From contig CAYWUY010000003.1 in NCBI GenBank assembly GCA_964461535.1, forward strand, positions 38,081-102,080: a stretch of DNA of 64,000 nt, written 5' to 3'. Below, one piece after another: positions 43,029-51,740 of this stretch (within the stretch, counting starts at the first letter, position 1; every line of letters begins with the position of its first letter). The notes below the pieces were generated by a model. The model ran no database searches. It was not told the DNA's origin and saw only the letters and a list, made by a program, of their open reading frames with translations. Made by a program: the position numbers and the translations under genes. The stretch comes from Flavipsychrobacter sp964461535. GTDB taxonomy: Bacteria; Bacteroidota; Bacteroidia; Chitinophagales; Chitinophagaceae.

Positions 43029-45184
43029 CTATTGAGCAATAACTAGCTTAGTAGTAGTTGTACCCAAAGTAGAAATAGCAGTTACATTATAGATGCCAGC
43101 TGGCTGATCTAAAGAGATGAATTTAGCTTTATTAGCTTCTACCGATGTTTCAAATACAACAGCACCTACAGCATTTGTAATAACCACTTTTACAGCTTCA
43201 TTATTCAATCCTGCAGCTACTAAGTTGAAACCACCTTTAGCAGGGTTAGGATAAACAGTTGTAGTTGTATTGTTATTAACTTCATTAACACCAGTTACTA
43301 GTCTAATTTCAAAAGTATCAGTAGATGTACCACAAGCATTAGTAGCTGTGTACACTAAATCAGCATTAACCGCGCGAATGATAACAAAATAGTTAGCGCT
43401 AATGAATGCTACGCTAGAAGTTGTATCAACAACTGTCCAAGTACCACCTGCTGGAGTTGCAGTTATACCATAACCTAAGCCGGCAGTAACAGAAGCAGGA
43501 CCAGTAATAGTAATGTGTGGCGCTGTGCGAATTTTGATAATTTTATTTGTTATAGCAGTACCAAAACCATTAGTGATAGTATAACGTACAGTTACTGTAG
43601 TATCAGGTATAATACCAGTAAGTACACCATCAGCAGTTATAGAAGCAGTTGCATTAGAAACTGTCCAAGTACCACCTGCTACTGAAGCAGTTAAAGAAAT
43701 TGAAGAACCAGAACATACAGAATCAATGCCTGTAATAATTGGTGCAGTTGGAGCATCTCCTACTTCAACAACATGAGATACCCAGTTAGTACCACAAACG
43801 TTAGTAACTACATAAGAAATTGTAGCAGTACCAGCGCTTATACCAGACACAACACCTGAGAAAGTATCAACTTCGGCTACAGCAGCGTTACTAGAATACC
43901 ACATACCGCCTAATACGCTATCTGTAAGTGTAATCATATCACCAATACCTACGCTGTCAGACCCAACAATCATTGAAGGCATGCTTTCTATTGTAATAGT
44001 ATCAGTACCACTTAGTGTACCACATGAATTAGTTACTATATAAGAAATAACTGCGGTACCATTTCCACGACCTAGTACATAACCTGTAGCATCTACAGAA
44101 GCAACATCAGCATTGTTACTATACCAAGAACCTCCTACACCTGTTGTAGTAAATAATGAACCTGAACCAACACATAATAAATGGGTTCCAGTTACAATTG
44201 GTGCTGTTAATGGAGTTTCTATAGTTATTTCTTTACTTGCATTTTCTGTACCACAAGCGTTTGTTAAGCTATAATGTAGTGTATCTAAGCCTGCGGTAAC
44301 ACCTGTAACCATACCTGATGTTGAAACGGTAGCATTACCATTACTCATAGACCACATGCCACCTGCAAAACTAGGTGTAGCCAATATTGTACCTGATACA
44401 CAAACTTTATCTGATGCTGTAATAGATAATGTTCCTATAGGTGCTTCTACAGTTACATTTCTTTCTGTAGTATCACTACCACAGCTATTAGTAACTTCGT
44501 AATAAATAGTAGCACTACCTGCAGCAACACCATTCACCATACCTAAGCTGTTAACAGTAGCAACAGCGTCGTTAGATGNNNNNNNNNNNNNNNNNNNNNN
44601 NNNNNNNNNNNNNNNNNNNNNNNNNNNNNNNNNNNNNNNNNNNNNNNNNNNNNNNNNNNNNNNNNNNNNNNNNNNNNNGCAACACCATTCACCATACCTA
44701 AGCTGTTAACAGTAGCAACAGCGTCGTTAGATGACCAATAAGTGCCACCAGCTACTGTAGATGAAAATGTAGTTGATCCAGTATTACATATAGTTGCTAA
44801 TCCACTTAAAACACCTGCATTAGGCAAAGGATTAACAGTTAAAAATGCAGAATCTGATGTAACTGTACCACTATCGTTAGTAGCTACTACACGATACATA
44901 TGACCAGACAAAGCTATATCGCCATATACAGTTAAAGTGTCGTTACTTACACCCGAGTAAGAACCACCCTCAGTTAGAGGATTCCAAGTAGAACCATCTG
45001 TAGATACTTGCCATGCAAACATTGGCGAATGAGTGGCATCAACAACAAAAGAAGCAACCGCAGTAGAACAAACAGCAGCATTTACCGGCTGTACCGAAAT
45101 TGTTGGCGTTTGTGCCTTCACTAAACCTGAACACAAAATTAATCCTAGGGCCCATAGACTGGAAATGGAAAAGTGTTTTTTCAT
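43029..45184 (-). CDS. T9SS-sorted surface protein with Ig-like repeats, interrupted by scaffold gap
   Basis: The N-terminal part (from 45184) has a signal peptide (about 1-24, LVKAQ), an Ig-like domain (VQPVNAAVCSTAVASFVV) and the start of BIG2-like repeats. The C-terminal part (to 43029) has more repeats of about 80-85 residues (GGMWSMSNGNATVSTSGMV, TNACGTENASKEITIE and similar), ending in a T9SS type A domain (TVYPNPAKGGFNLVAAG, AGIYNVTAISTLG). The frame is broken only at 44579-44678, a run of 100 N flanked by the same 55 bases on both sides. Joining the copies gives one continuous in-frame protein of about 666 residues. Further repeat units may be hidden in the gap. Likely a surface or matrix protein related to the product of 28437-31178. 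Confidence 0.82.
44524..44578. repeat. 55-bp copy left of the N gap
   Basis: Identical base for base to 44679-44733 on the other side of the gap. On the minus strand it encodes the repeat core SSNDAVATVNSLGMVNGV. A shared contig-end k-mer is the simplest explanation. Confidence 0.9.
44579..44678. other. Scaffold gap, 100 N
   Basis: A run of exactly 100 unknown bases, a conventional placeholder, inside the repeat region of the T9SS gene. Confidence 0.99.
44679..44733. repeat. 55-bp copy right of the N gap
   Basis: Second copy of the 55-base sequence bordering the gap; see the left copy. Confidence 0.9.
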
Positions 45185-45235
45185 TTTTTATGTATTTCTA
45201 TGTTAGAAAATTATTAGCTATTATATAACAATTTG

Positions 45236-45267
45236 CAAATTTAATACTTGCAACCTGCTTTTACAAA
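45236..45267 (-). promoter_or_regulatory. Promoter of the gapped T9SS gene (-33 and -7)
   Basis: On the minus strand TTTG (45267-45264), a 20-base spacer and TAAATTTG (45243-45236) give both elements of the Bacteroidota promoter, 51 bases before the ATG at 45184. Confidence 0.65.
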
Positions 45268-45313
45268 TGATAAGTGAAAATATCAACTTGATTTAGAGGT
45301 AAAATAGCACCCC

Positions 45314-46417
45314 TTATATTGTAAATTCAGCAATAAACATACTGTCAGCCTTATTATTAACTCCATTAATCAACTTTTGATTAACTAACTTCAAAGCATA
45401 TTCATTCTGAAAAAAACTAACATTATCATCATTTTCCGCCTTAAAAACAGAACATGTTATATAATATAGTGTAGTACTAGGCTTTATCAAGGGCAAAATA
45501 TTAGCTATAATTTGCCGCTGTCTTTCACTTTGAGATTTAATATCATCTATATCACAATAATATAATTGCTCCGGTGTTCTAGCCCATGTACCAGAACCAC
45601 TGCAAGGCACGTCAGCTATAATTCCATCCAGTCGTTTAGATTTCAGGCTTGCAGGTAAGTTAACTACTGCCGACAAGTCAATTTCTATACATTCAGGCGG
45701 ATGATGTCCATATTTTTTAACCCGCTCTCTTAAGTTATGTAAAATCGAAGCTCTTATATCAGATACTGTAAGGTCTACATCCTGCTGTTTGTCTAGCAAT
45801 AGTAATGTTTTACCACCTGCGCCAGAACAGCAATCATACCATTTCTGTTTACTTTTAACATCAAAAAAAGCACCTGTTTCCTGTGAGGATGCATCCTGCA
45901 CTACATACCAGTTTTCAGGCAGAACACCATCCATCTTTGTTCCATTTTTAAGTGCAAAACAAGTGGGAGAAACTACTCTATAACTTATCTGATGCGCCTC
46001 TAACTGCTGCTCTATTTTTTTCTTATCTACTCTTAGCCTGATAAACATATCTGGTAATTGCAAATGAGACGACAACCACTCCTCTTTTGTTATACCATCA
46101 GATAGAGCTAGGCTAACAGTAAAAATCTCATGAATATCAAAGCTATATTCTACTATTGGTTCAGCTTTTAAGTTTAGCAGGGTTTGTTGGCAATTGCATA
46201 ACTGCAAACAGACTAACATTTTATCTTTAACAGAACCTACCCCACTTACCCCTTTAGAACATCTATACCAAGAATATGCCATATCAGACAATATTCTCCT
46301 GTCTCTACTACCTAGTTTAGGGTATCTTTTAAAATAATGCTTTAGATAATGTGATAGCGGTAAGCTACCTGAATAATCTTCTAAAATATTATTTATATGC
46401 TCCCATATATACCTCAT
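45314..46417 (-). CDS. RsmB/NOP-family rRNA (cytosine-5)-methyltransferase
   Basis: The 367 residues have an N-terminal helical region and a Rossmann methyltransferase domain with the SAM motif DCCSGAGGKT (about 195-204). They also carry the two cysteines of the m5C enzymes: Cys272 in DVPCSGSGT and Cys322 in ITCSVF. The Cys in motif IV (Pro-Cys) releases the product, and the motif VI Cys is the nucleophile. The domain order fits RsmB, which makes m5C967 in 16S rRNA, but other NOP/NSUN-type enzymes are close. No NusB-like domain is obvious at the N-terminus. It starts 27 bases after the small membrane-protein gene. Confidence 0.88.
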   Translation of the reverse strand: MRYIWEHINNILEDYSGSLPLSHYLKHYFKRYPKLGSRDRRILSDMAYSWYRCSKGVSGVGSVKDKMLVCLQLCNCQQTLLNLKAEPIVEYSFDIHEIFTVSLALSDGITKEEWLSSHLQLPDMFIRLRVDKKKIEQQLEAHQISYRVVSPTCFALKNGTKMDGVLPENWYVVQDASSQETGAFFDVKSKQKWYDCCSGAGGKTLLLLDKQQDVDLTVSDIRASILHNLRERVKKYGHHPPECIEIDLSAVVNLPASLKSKRLDGIIADVPCSGSGTWARTPEQLYYCDIDDIKSQSERQRQIIANILPLIKPSTTLYYITCSVFKAENDDNVSFFQNEYALKLVNQKLINGVNNKADSMFIAEFTI

Positions 46418-46444
46418 TAGCTACAGTTAATTATATACCCTTCT

Positions 46445-46801
46445 TTAAATATCTATTTTTGTTATACTGCTAGCCTTTGAAATCCAATATCTAACTAAAA
46501 CATACCCACCTATAGTAAATACTAAAATGGTTATTCCATTAAAATTACTGGCTAGTACATAGTCTATATACTTATACTGTAAGTCTTGAATGGCATTCTC
46601 ATCATATGGGTTACTAGGTAGCTGTGCATTGGTATTCTTCATAAACATCAACATCAACAGTAAAGCACCCATGATATACCCTACAAATTCCATTAATAAT
46701 GTTAAAACAAACCAACCTAATGAGCTACGCCCCTTTTGACCAGCACGTATTGAGTTTCTATAGGCTAAAAAGAAAAAAGGTAATAATACTAAAACTATCA
46801 C
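46445..46801 (-). CDS. Small membrane protein of unknown function, 118 aa
   Basis: It has three hydrophobic segments (about 1-14, 30-52 and 90-108) with a polar stretch between the second and third. No family is recognised. The start is GTG at 46801, six codons after an in-frame stop, so no longer form is possible. It precedes the methyltransferase gene by 27 bases in the same direction; the pairing may only be positional. Confidence 0.6.
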   Translation of the reverse strand: MIVLVLLPFFFLAYRNSIRAGQKGRSSLGWFVLTLLMEFVGYIMGALLLMLMFMKNTNAQLPSNPYDENAIQDLQYKYIDYVLASNFNGITILVFTIGGYVLVRYWISKASSITKIDI

Positions 46802-46869
46802 TATACTTTGAAATTAAATCTTCTACAATACTATACCAATATTGCAACTGTACCAAAATACAACAAAAA

Positions 46870-46899
46870 AGAGCAGGATTGACAAAACAATCCTGCTCT
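46870..46899. terminator. Terminator of the DegT-family gene
   Basis: AGAGCAGGATTG and CAATCCTGCTCT form a perfect 12-bp stem with a 6-base loop, 21 bases after the minus-strand stop. Confidence 0.8.
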
Positions 46900-46920
46900 A
46901 AAGTCTATTGAATATAAATA

Positions 46921-48129
46921 CTATTTATACGCTTTCATAAACTCGGTAACGCTTTCCATTACGTGAGCTATTTGTTCTTCGCTCAATCCATGATGGCAAG
47001 CTAATAACATACCACCACGCATTACTTTGTCAGACTCGGCATAACCATTAGCAGCACGCTTGCAGTTTACATTTTTAAAACCAGGCTGACGAAGGATATT
47101 ACCTGTAAATACAGTACGAGTTTGGATGTTACGTTTTTCCAAGAATATCTGCATATCCCTGCGAATAAACGGAGCAGTTTCACGAATTGTAGATGCATAA
47201 GCTAACCAACCAGTACGTGAGTTTGGCAGTTGTTTAGGCAATATAAAAAACTCCTCATATTGACTAAAGAACTCGCGCATACGATTATAGTTAGCTGTAC
47301 GAGTATCTATGTTCATTTTAAGTTTGTCTAACTGAACAATACCGAATGCAGCACCCATTTCTGAAGGCTCAATATTATAACCCGGTTCTTCAAATACAAA
47401 CTTAGCATCGTAAGGTATGCCGTCAACCTCTACATTGAAACGGTTTTCAATTTTCTCAGACTCAACAAATAAAGATGAACTTCTACCCCAACTGCGCAAT
47501 AAACGACCTCTATTGAAATGGTCTTCTCTATTAACGCACAACATACCACCATTACCTGCACAGTTAATAATATGAGAGCCGTAAAAGCTTGTAGTACTCA
47601 TATCAGTGAAACGACCAGATGAAGCACCATCAATTTCAGCACCTAGTGTATCTGCTGAATCCTCAAGCACAAATAAGTTATGTTTATCAGCTATTTCTCT
47701 AAGTACTTTCCAGTCAGGTAAATTACCCATAAGGTTTGGAATAATCATAGCCTTTGTCTTAGGCGTTATCATTTCTTCAACCTTATTTGCATCTATGTTA
47801 TAAGTACCTTCTTCTACATCAATAAAAGCCGGCACCCAACCTTTTTTAATAATAGGGGCTACTGTAGTAGAGAAGGTTAAAGCAGGAGTAATAATTTCAG
47901 AACCCGGCTCAAAATCCATTAAATCAGCAGCTAAATACAAAGCCGATGATCCACTGTTAACCATAATTCCGTATTTCTTACTGTAAAGAGCAGCAATACG
48001 CTCTTCCATTTCACGAACATTTTTACCCATTTGGGTAGATGTACGTAATACATTTACTACTGCAGCTATTTCTTCTTCGCCGTGTACGGTTCTTCCGTAG
48101 GGTACGTGTATATAATCTGTTTGTGCCAT
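46921..48129 (-). CDS. DegT/DnrJ/EryC1-family PLP enzyme with His in place of the catalytic Lys (dehydratase-like)
   Basis: The 402 residues have the DegT fold: MVNSGSSALYLAADL, the substrate region ITPALTFSTTVAPI, and the pyridine-N Asp157 in VLEDSADTLGAEIDG. Where aminotransferases have SFxxxK, this protein has SFYGSH, placing His186 at the PLP lysine. The same Lys-to-His change marks the sugar 3-dehydratases RfbH/DdhC (E1) and ColD, which use PLP or PMP to remove a 3-hydroxyl. E1 also holds a [2Fe-2S] cluster whose cysteines follow a WGRDC-type motif; here the segment is RSWGRSSS (about 212-219) without them. It is therefore probably a dehydratase, not an aminotransferase, and not a standard E1. 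Substrate unknown. Divergent from an SDR gene. Confidence 0.85.
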   Translation of the reverse strand: MAQTDYIHVPYGRTVHGEEEIAAVVNVLRTSTQMGKNVREMEERIAALYSKKYGIMVNSGSSALYLAADLMDFEPGSEIITPALTFSTTVAPIIKKGWVPAFIDVEEGTYNIDANKVEEMITPKTKAMIIPNLMGNLPDWKVLREIADKHNLFVLEDSADTLGAEIDGASSGRFTDMSTTSFYGSHIINCAGNGGMLCVNREDHFNRGRLLRSWGRSSSLFVESEKIENRFNVEVDGIPYDAKFVFEEPGYNIEPSEMGAAFGIVQLDKLKMNIDTRTANYNRMREFFSQYEEFFILPKQLPNSRTGWLAYASTIRETAPFIRRDMQIFLEKRNIQTRTVFTGNILRQPGFKNVNCKRAANGYAESDKVMRGGMLLACHHGLSEEQIAHVMESVTEFMKAYK

Positions 48130-48267
48130 TTATAAATAGATTAGTTTGCGAAAGTAATAGAAAACCTTGATATTTTACGGTTAATTAATGTTATAAAATT
48201 ATATCAACCGCAAATATATCTGTCATTTAAGACCTAATAATCTCAACAAAATTGATTCGTCTTTTTC

Positions 48268-48275
48268 TACTTTTG
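48268..48275 (+). promoter_or_regulatory. Promoter -7 box of the SDR gene, leaderless geometry
   Basis: TACTTTTG followed by CAC, a full TAnnTTTG match, ends 5 bases before the ATG at 48281. Confidence 0.55.
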
Positions 48276-48280
48276 CACAC

Positions 48281-49090
48281 ATGAATTATACTAATAAAAT
48301 AGTAGTTATAACCGGCGGCTCATCTGGTATAGGGCATGCATTAGCTTTAGAGTGTGTAAACAGAGGGGCTAAAGTAGCTGTTTGTGGTAGAGATCTAAAT
48401 AAATTAAACAAGACCTATGAAAATAACAGTAACGTATTATGTGTACAGGCAGATGTGAGCAAAGAAGCAGATTGTGAAAATTTCATAGAATCAACTATAA
48501 AACATTGGGGAAGAATTGATGTATTAATAAACAATGCCGGTATTAGTATGCGTGCTCTTTTCGAAGAAGCAAACCTATCAGTTATAAAAGAATTAATGGA
48601 TATTAATTTCTGGGGTACCGTATATACTACAAAATTTGCACTGCCTTATATTAAACAAAATAAAGGTGTAATCCTTGGTATATCTTCAATTGCCGGCTAT
48701 AGAGGACTTCCTTGCCGAACCGGCTACTCCGCTTCAAAATTTGCTATGCAGGGCTTTCTTGAAGCACTTAGAACGGAATTGCTGCACACAGGCACACATG
48801 TAATGTGGGTATCTCCAGGATTTACAGCTTCTAATATTAGGAATGTAGCGCGTGGATCGGATGGTAAAGCACAAGGAGAAACACCTCTTGATGAACAAAA
48901 ACTAATGAGCGCAGAAGAGTGTGCTAATATTATTCTTGAAGGAATAGCAAAAAGAAAACGTACCATTATTATGACCGGTCAAGGAAAACTAACAGTTTGG
49001 CTAAATAAACTACTACCTGGACTAGCAGATAAACTAACATTCAACCACTTTCTTAAAGAGCCTAACTCTCCACTAATTAATTATAAGTAA
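48281..49090 (+). CDS. Short-chain dehydrogenase/reductase
   Basis: The 269-residue classical SDR has the NAD(P) motif TGGSSGIGHA (11-20), the NNAG motif (84-87), catalytic Ser135/136 in GISSIAG, and Tyr149-x3-Lys153 in GYSASKF. The Arg/Asp pattern after the second strand (CGRDLNKL) favours NADP. The C-terminal extension with RTIIMTGQGKLTVWLNKLLPG resembles the DltE/YqjQ-type SDRs that have a helix near the membrane. The substrate is unknown; it could act with the divergent DegT-family enzyme on a sugar, but its sequence is not of the extended sugar-epimerase type, so that is doubtful. Confidence 0.9.
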   Translation: MNYTNKIVVITGGSSGIGHALALECVNRGAKVAVCGRDLNKLNKTYENNSNVLCVQADVSKEADCENFIESTIKHWGRIDVLINNAGISMRALFEEANLSVIKELMDINFWGTVYTTKFALPYIKQNKGVILGISSIAGYRGLPCRTGYSASKFAMQGFLEALRTELLHTGTHVMWVSPGFTASNIRNVARGSDGKAQGETPLDEQKLMSAEECANIILEGIAKRKRTIIMTGQGKLTVWLNKLLPGLADKLTFNHFLKEPNSPLINYK

Positions 49091-49120
49091 AAAGAGGGCA
49101 AATGCCCTCTTTTTACTTAT
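49083..49120. terminator. Long bidirectional terminator
   Basis: An 18-bp perfect inverted repeat (49083-49100 and 49103-49120) centred on AA, with AAAAAGAGGGCA and TGCCCTCTTTTT at its core. It overlaps the SDR stop codon and lies 17 bases from the convergent DUF6600 stop. Confidence 0.85.
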
Positions 49121-49136
49121 ACTGAAATTTATACTT

Positions 49137-50456
49137 CTATCTACGACCTCCAAATCTACCACCACCTTCATTTCCTCTTGCAGGTGCCTGAGGCTGACCT
49201 TGCGGTTGAGAACGTTGAGGTTCGCTGCGCTGCGGTTCAAAACGTTGTGGCTGTGGTTGAGAGCGTTGCGGCTGAACTTGAGGTTCGCTACGCTGTGGTT
49301 GAGACTGAGGTTGATTCTGTGGTTCAAAACGCTGCGGTTGTCCACGCTGAGGATATGACTGCGGTTGACTCTGCGGTTCAAAACGTTGTGGTTGTGGCCT
49401 TCCAGGGTTAGCATCATAATTATTTACCCTAGGGTTGCCTGTTCCAGGTTGTTGACCACCTCTGTTACCATTATTTCTATCCCAATTGTCTGCCGGCTGC
49501 ACATTACCATTCCTAGGATTATATCCTTGATTTTGTTGTACATTATTATTACGAGGACCAACTACACCAGTATTACCATTTTGTGGCATAGTATTGTTTC
49601 TAGACATTTCTTGTCTAAATGCTGGTCTAACATTAGGATTACCATATGCAGCTTGCTCTGGGCGACCAATATTTCTAGGCGCTTGCATAACATTCATTGG
49701 CCTTGCAGAGCCTATAGTATTTTGATTGACCATAGGACGATAGATATTAACAGTATTCTGTTGAATTCTACTGCCACCTGGACGATTTACTTGAGAAACT
49801 CTAAATACTTGTACAGGCTGTCCTGTATACTGCTGTATAGCTGATGAACGAGGACCATAATTGTACTGCACATGAGAATAATTATCTACATATACATTAT
49901 TAATAATTGTAGTCTGACGTATGTAAGTTCTATTGTATGAAGGGCCTCTCCAATAAGAATAACAATTATCGTAATACAAATAACGAGGCCCAACAAATAC
50001 CCACCAACTATCTGGGCAGTTAAATGACATACCTACAGATATTCCAGGACCTAGAGGTGCCCATCCGCAATAGCCACCACCAAAACGCCAGCTAACCCAT
50101 GCCGGAGCCCATTCATAACCTGGTATCCACACCCAACCATAATATGGGTTGTACGTCCAACGACCATAGTGGTAACATGCCCATCCCCAAGGGTCATCAG
50201 ACACCCAAGTATTACCGTATTCGGTCATAGCCCATCTACCACGTGTAGCATATGGCCTAAAATCTCCATCTTCATTAGGCACCCATACATTTCCATATTC
50301 CGGGTCGTATATCCACTGACCATAGGGAGAAAGCTCATCATAAAATGTTTGGTAAGAAACATATACATTCTGCGCACTAGCTTTAACAGTAGAAAAAGCC
50401 ACTAAAATAAAGCTTAAGAAGGCCATAGTTATGGCGCGCACTGTTATTCTTTTCAT
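49137..50456 (-). CDS. DUF6600-type secreted protein with Gln/Pro/Arg-rich tail
   Basis: The 439-residue protein has a signal peptide (about 1-28, VKASAQ). The aromatic DUF6600-like region (about 30-150) has repeats such as YGQWIYDPEYGNVWVP, YGNTWVSDDPWGWACYHYGRW and YYGWVWIPGYEWAPAWV. The middle is Asn-rich and the tail (about 345-425) consists of degenerate PQRFEPQ/PQRSEPQ units, ending Gly/Arg-rich. The aromatic part is known from Bacteroidota and Proteobacteria secreted proteins of unknown function. The frame could begin at a TTG (50465), but the ATG at 50456 gives the signal peptide directly. The tail is probably a flexible, basic, surface-binding segment. Confidence 0.8.
   Translation of the reverse strand: MKRITVRAITMAFLSFILVAFSTVKASAQNVYVSYQTFYDELSPYGQWIYDPEYGNVWVPNEDGDFRPYATRGRWAMTEYGNTWVSDDPWGWACYHYGRWTYNPYYGWVWIPGYEWAPAWVSWRFGGGYCGWAPLGPGISVGMSFNCPDSWWVFVGPRYLYYDNCYSYWRGPSYNRTYIRQTTIINNVYVDNYSHVQYNYGPRSSAIQQYTGQPVQVFRVSQVNRPGGSRIQQNTVNIYRPMVNQNTIGSARPMNVMQAPRNIGRPEQAAYGNPNVRPAFRQEMSRNNTMPQNGNTGVVGPRNNNVQQNQGYNPRNGNVQPADNWDRNNGNRGGQQPGTGNPRVNNYDANPGRPQPQRFEPQSQPQSYPQRGQPQRFEPQNQPQSQPQRSEPQVQPQRSQPQPQRFEPQRSEPQRSQPQGQPQAPARGNEGGGRFGGRR
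49170..49400 (-). repeat. Degenerate 7-residue tandem repeat coding for Pro-Gln-Arg-rich tail
   Basis: About ten imperfect units reading PQRFEPQ, PQRSEPQ or QPQSQPQ are coded here with conserved GGTTCAAAACG and GGTTGAGA-type DNA blocks, so the DNA itself is repetitive and prone to length change. Confidence 0.75.
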
Positions 50457-50554
50457 ATACTGCAATTTATAAATTATCTAAGTAGCAACCAATCATTCGT
50501 TACTATGCTATGGTTAATTCAATTATGATGCCAAAGTATTTTCCGAAAATAAAT

Positions 50555-50580
50555 AGTCCCCGGTTTTTATGCCGGGGACT
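50555..50580 (-). terminator. Terminator of sucD
   Basis: AGTCCCCGG and CCGGGGACT form a perfect 9-bp GC-rich stem with an 8-base loop, 24 bases after the sucD stop on the minus strand. Confidence 0.8.
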
Positions 50581-50604
50581 CGAAATTTTATGTTAATACG
50601 GCAA

Positions 50605-51483
50605 TTACTTACCGCCATTCAATACTTTAGCCATAGTAGCACCTATATCAGCAGGGCTAGCAACTACGTGTATGCCACACTCACTCATAATTTTCATTTT
50701 AGCAGCAGCAGTATCATCAGCGCCACCTATAATAGCACCAGCATGACCCATACGACGACCTGCAGGAGCTGTTTGACCAGCTATGAATCCTACTACTGGC
50801 TTTCTCATATTATCTTTCAACCATGTTGCAGCTTCTGCTTCCATGCTACCACCAATTTCACCTATCATGATGATACCATCAGTTTCAGGATCGTTCATCA
50901 ATAGTTCAACAGCTTCACGCGTAGTTGTACCAATGATTGGATCTCCACCTATACCAATAGCTGTAGATATACCTAAACCAGCTTTAACAGTTTGGTCCGC
51001 AGCCTCATAAGTTAATGTTCCTGACTTAGAAACAATACCTATACGACCTGGTTTGAAAATAAAGCCCGGCATGATGCCTACTTTAGCCTCACCAGATGTA
51101 ATAACACCAGGACAGTTAGGGCCTATCAAACGACAATCGCGACCTTTAATATATTCACGAGCTTTTACCATGTCTTGAACAGGTATGCCCTCTGTAATAC
51201 AAATAATTACTTTTACGCCTGCATCAGCTGCTTCCATTATAGCATCTGCAGCAAATGCTGGTGGCACAAATATGATTGACACATCAGCACCTGTAGTTAC
51301 TACCGCATCTTTAACAGTATTGAACACTGGACGATCTAAGTGCATAGTTCCACCTTTAGCCGGTGTAACACCACCTACTACATTGGTTCCATACTCAATC
51401 ATTTGGGTAGCGTGGAAAGTACCCTCAGTACCGGTAAAACCTTGTACAATTACTTTCGAATTTTTATTAACTAAAACTGCCAT
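50605..51483 (-). CDS. sucD: Succinyl-CoA synthetase alpha subunit
   Basis: The 292 residues show the CoA-binding Rossmann domain (KVIVQGFTGTEGTFHATQMIEYG), the IGPNCPGVI segment, GIVSKSGTLTYEA, and the catalytic His of the phosphohistidine loop in GRRMGHAGAIIGG. It makes succinate and ATP or GTP from succinyl-CoA. The longer frame start (TTG 51537) coincides with the -33 element of a good promoter, so translation must start later; the ATG at 51483 gives the conserved N-terminus. sucC is not next to it, unlike the usual sucCD operon. Confidence 0.95.
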   Translation of the reverse strand: MAVLVNKNSKVIVQGFTGTEGTFHATQMIEYGTNVVGGVTPAKGGTMHLDRPVFNTVKDAVVTTGADVSIIFVPPAFAADAIMEAADAGVKVIICITEGIPVQDMVKAREYIKGRDCRLIGPNCPGVITSGEAKVGIMPGFIFKPGRIGIVSKSGTLTYEAADQTVKAGLGISTAIGIGGDPIIGTTTREAVELLMNDPETDGIIMIGEIGGSMEAEAATWLKDNMRKPVVGFIAGQTAPAGRRMGHAGAIIGGADDTAAAKMKIMSECGIHVVASPADIGATMAKVLNGGK

Positions 51484-51507
51484 GAGCCTAATTTTAAAAT
51501 TTGTGCG

Positions 51508-51537
51508 CAAAAATAAAATATTAATACGCAAAAGCAA
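51508..51537 (-). promoter_or_regulatory. Promoter of sucD (-33 and -7)
   Basis: On the minus strand TTG (51537-51535), a 19-base spacer and TATTTTTG (51515-51508) form the complete Bacteroidota promoter, 24 bases before the sucD ATG. Confidence 0.75.
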
Positions 51538-51740
51538 TACACTATTAAAAAAATAATGTGAGTATTCTAAGTACTGACCTCAGTGTCCCTATTTCTACGT
51601 ATTGTTAAATAATGTACCTACTTTCTAAATAATGGCAACTATGGGCATCTATTTACACTATAACCTAGAAATATTAAAAGATATTCGCATGTAATTATGC
51701 ATATTATTTTAGCAATTTTATTTACTATTAACTACCCTAT

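Noticed and set aside
44579..44678. Mobile-element insertion as the reason for the gap
   Set aside because: The flanking 55-bp identity is coding repeat sequence, not a target duplication, and no element ends are visible.
44543..45184. Separate 213-residue gene ending in the gap
   Set aside because: Its end is created by the N run and a frame shift at the duplicated 55 bases; it is the N-terminal part of the T9SS gene.
49178..49844. Long plus-strand frames opposite the DUF6600 gene
   Set aside because: They mirror the repetitive Pro-Gln-Arg codons of the real gene, lack a start context and match no family.
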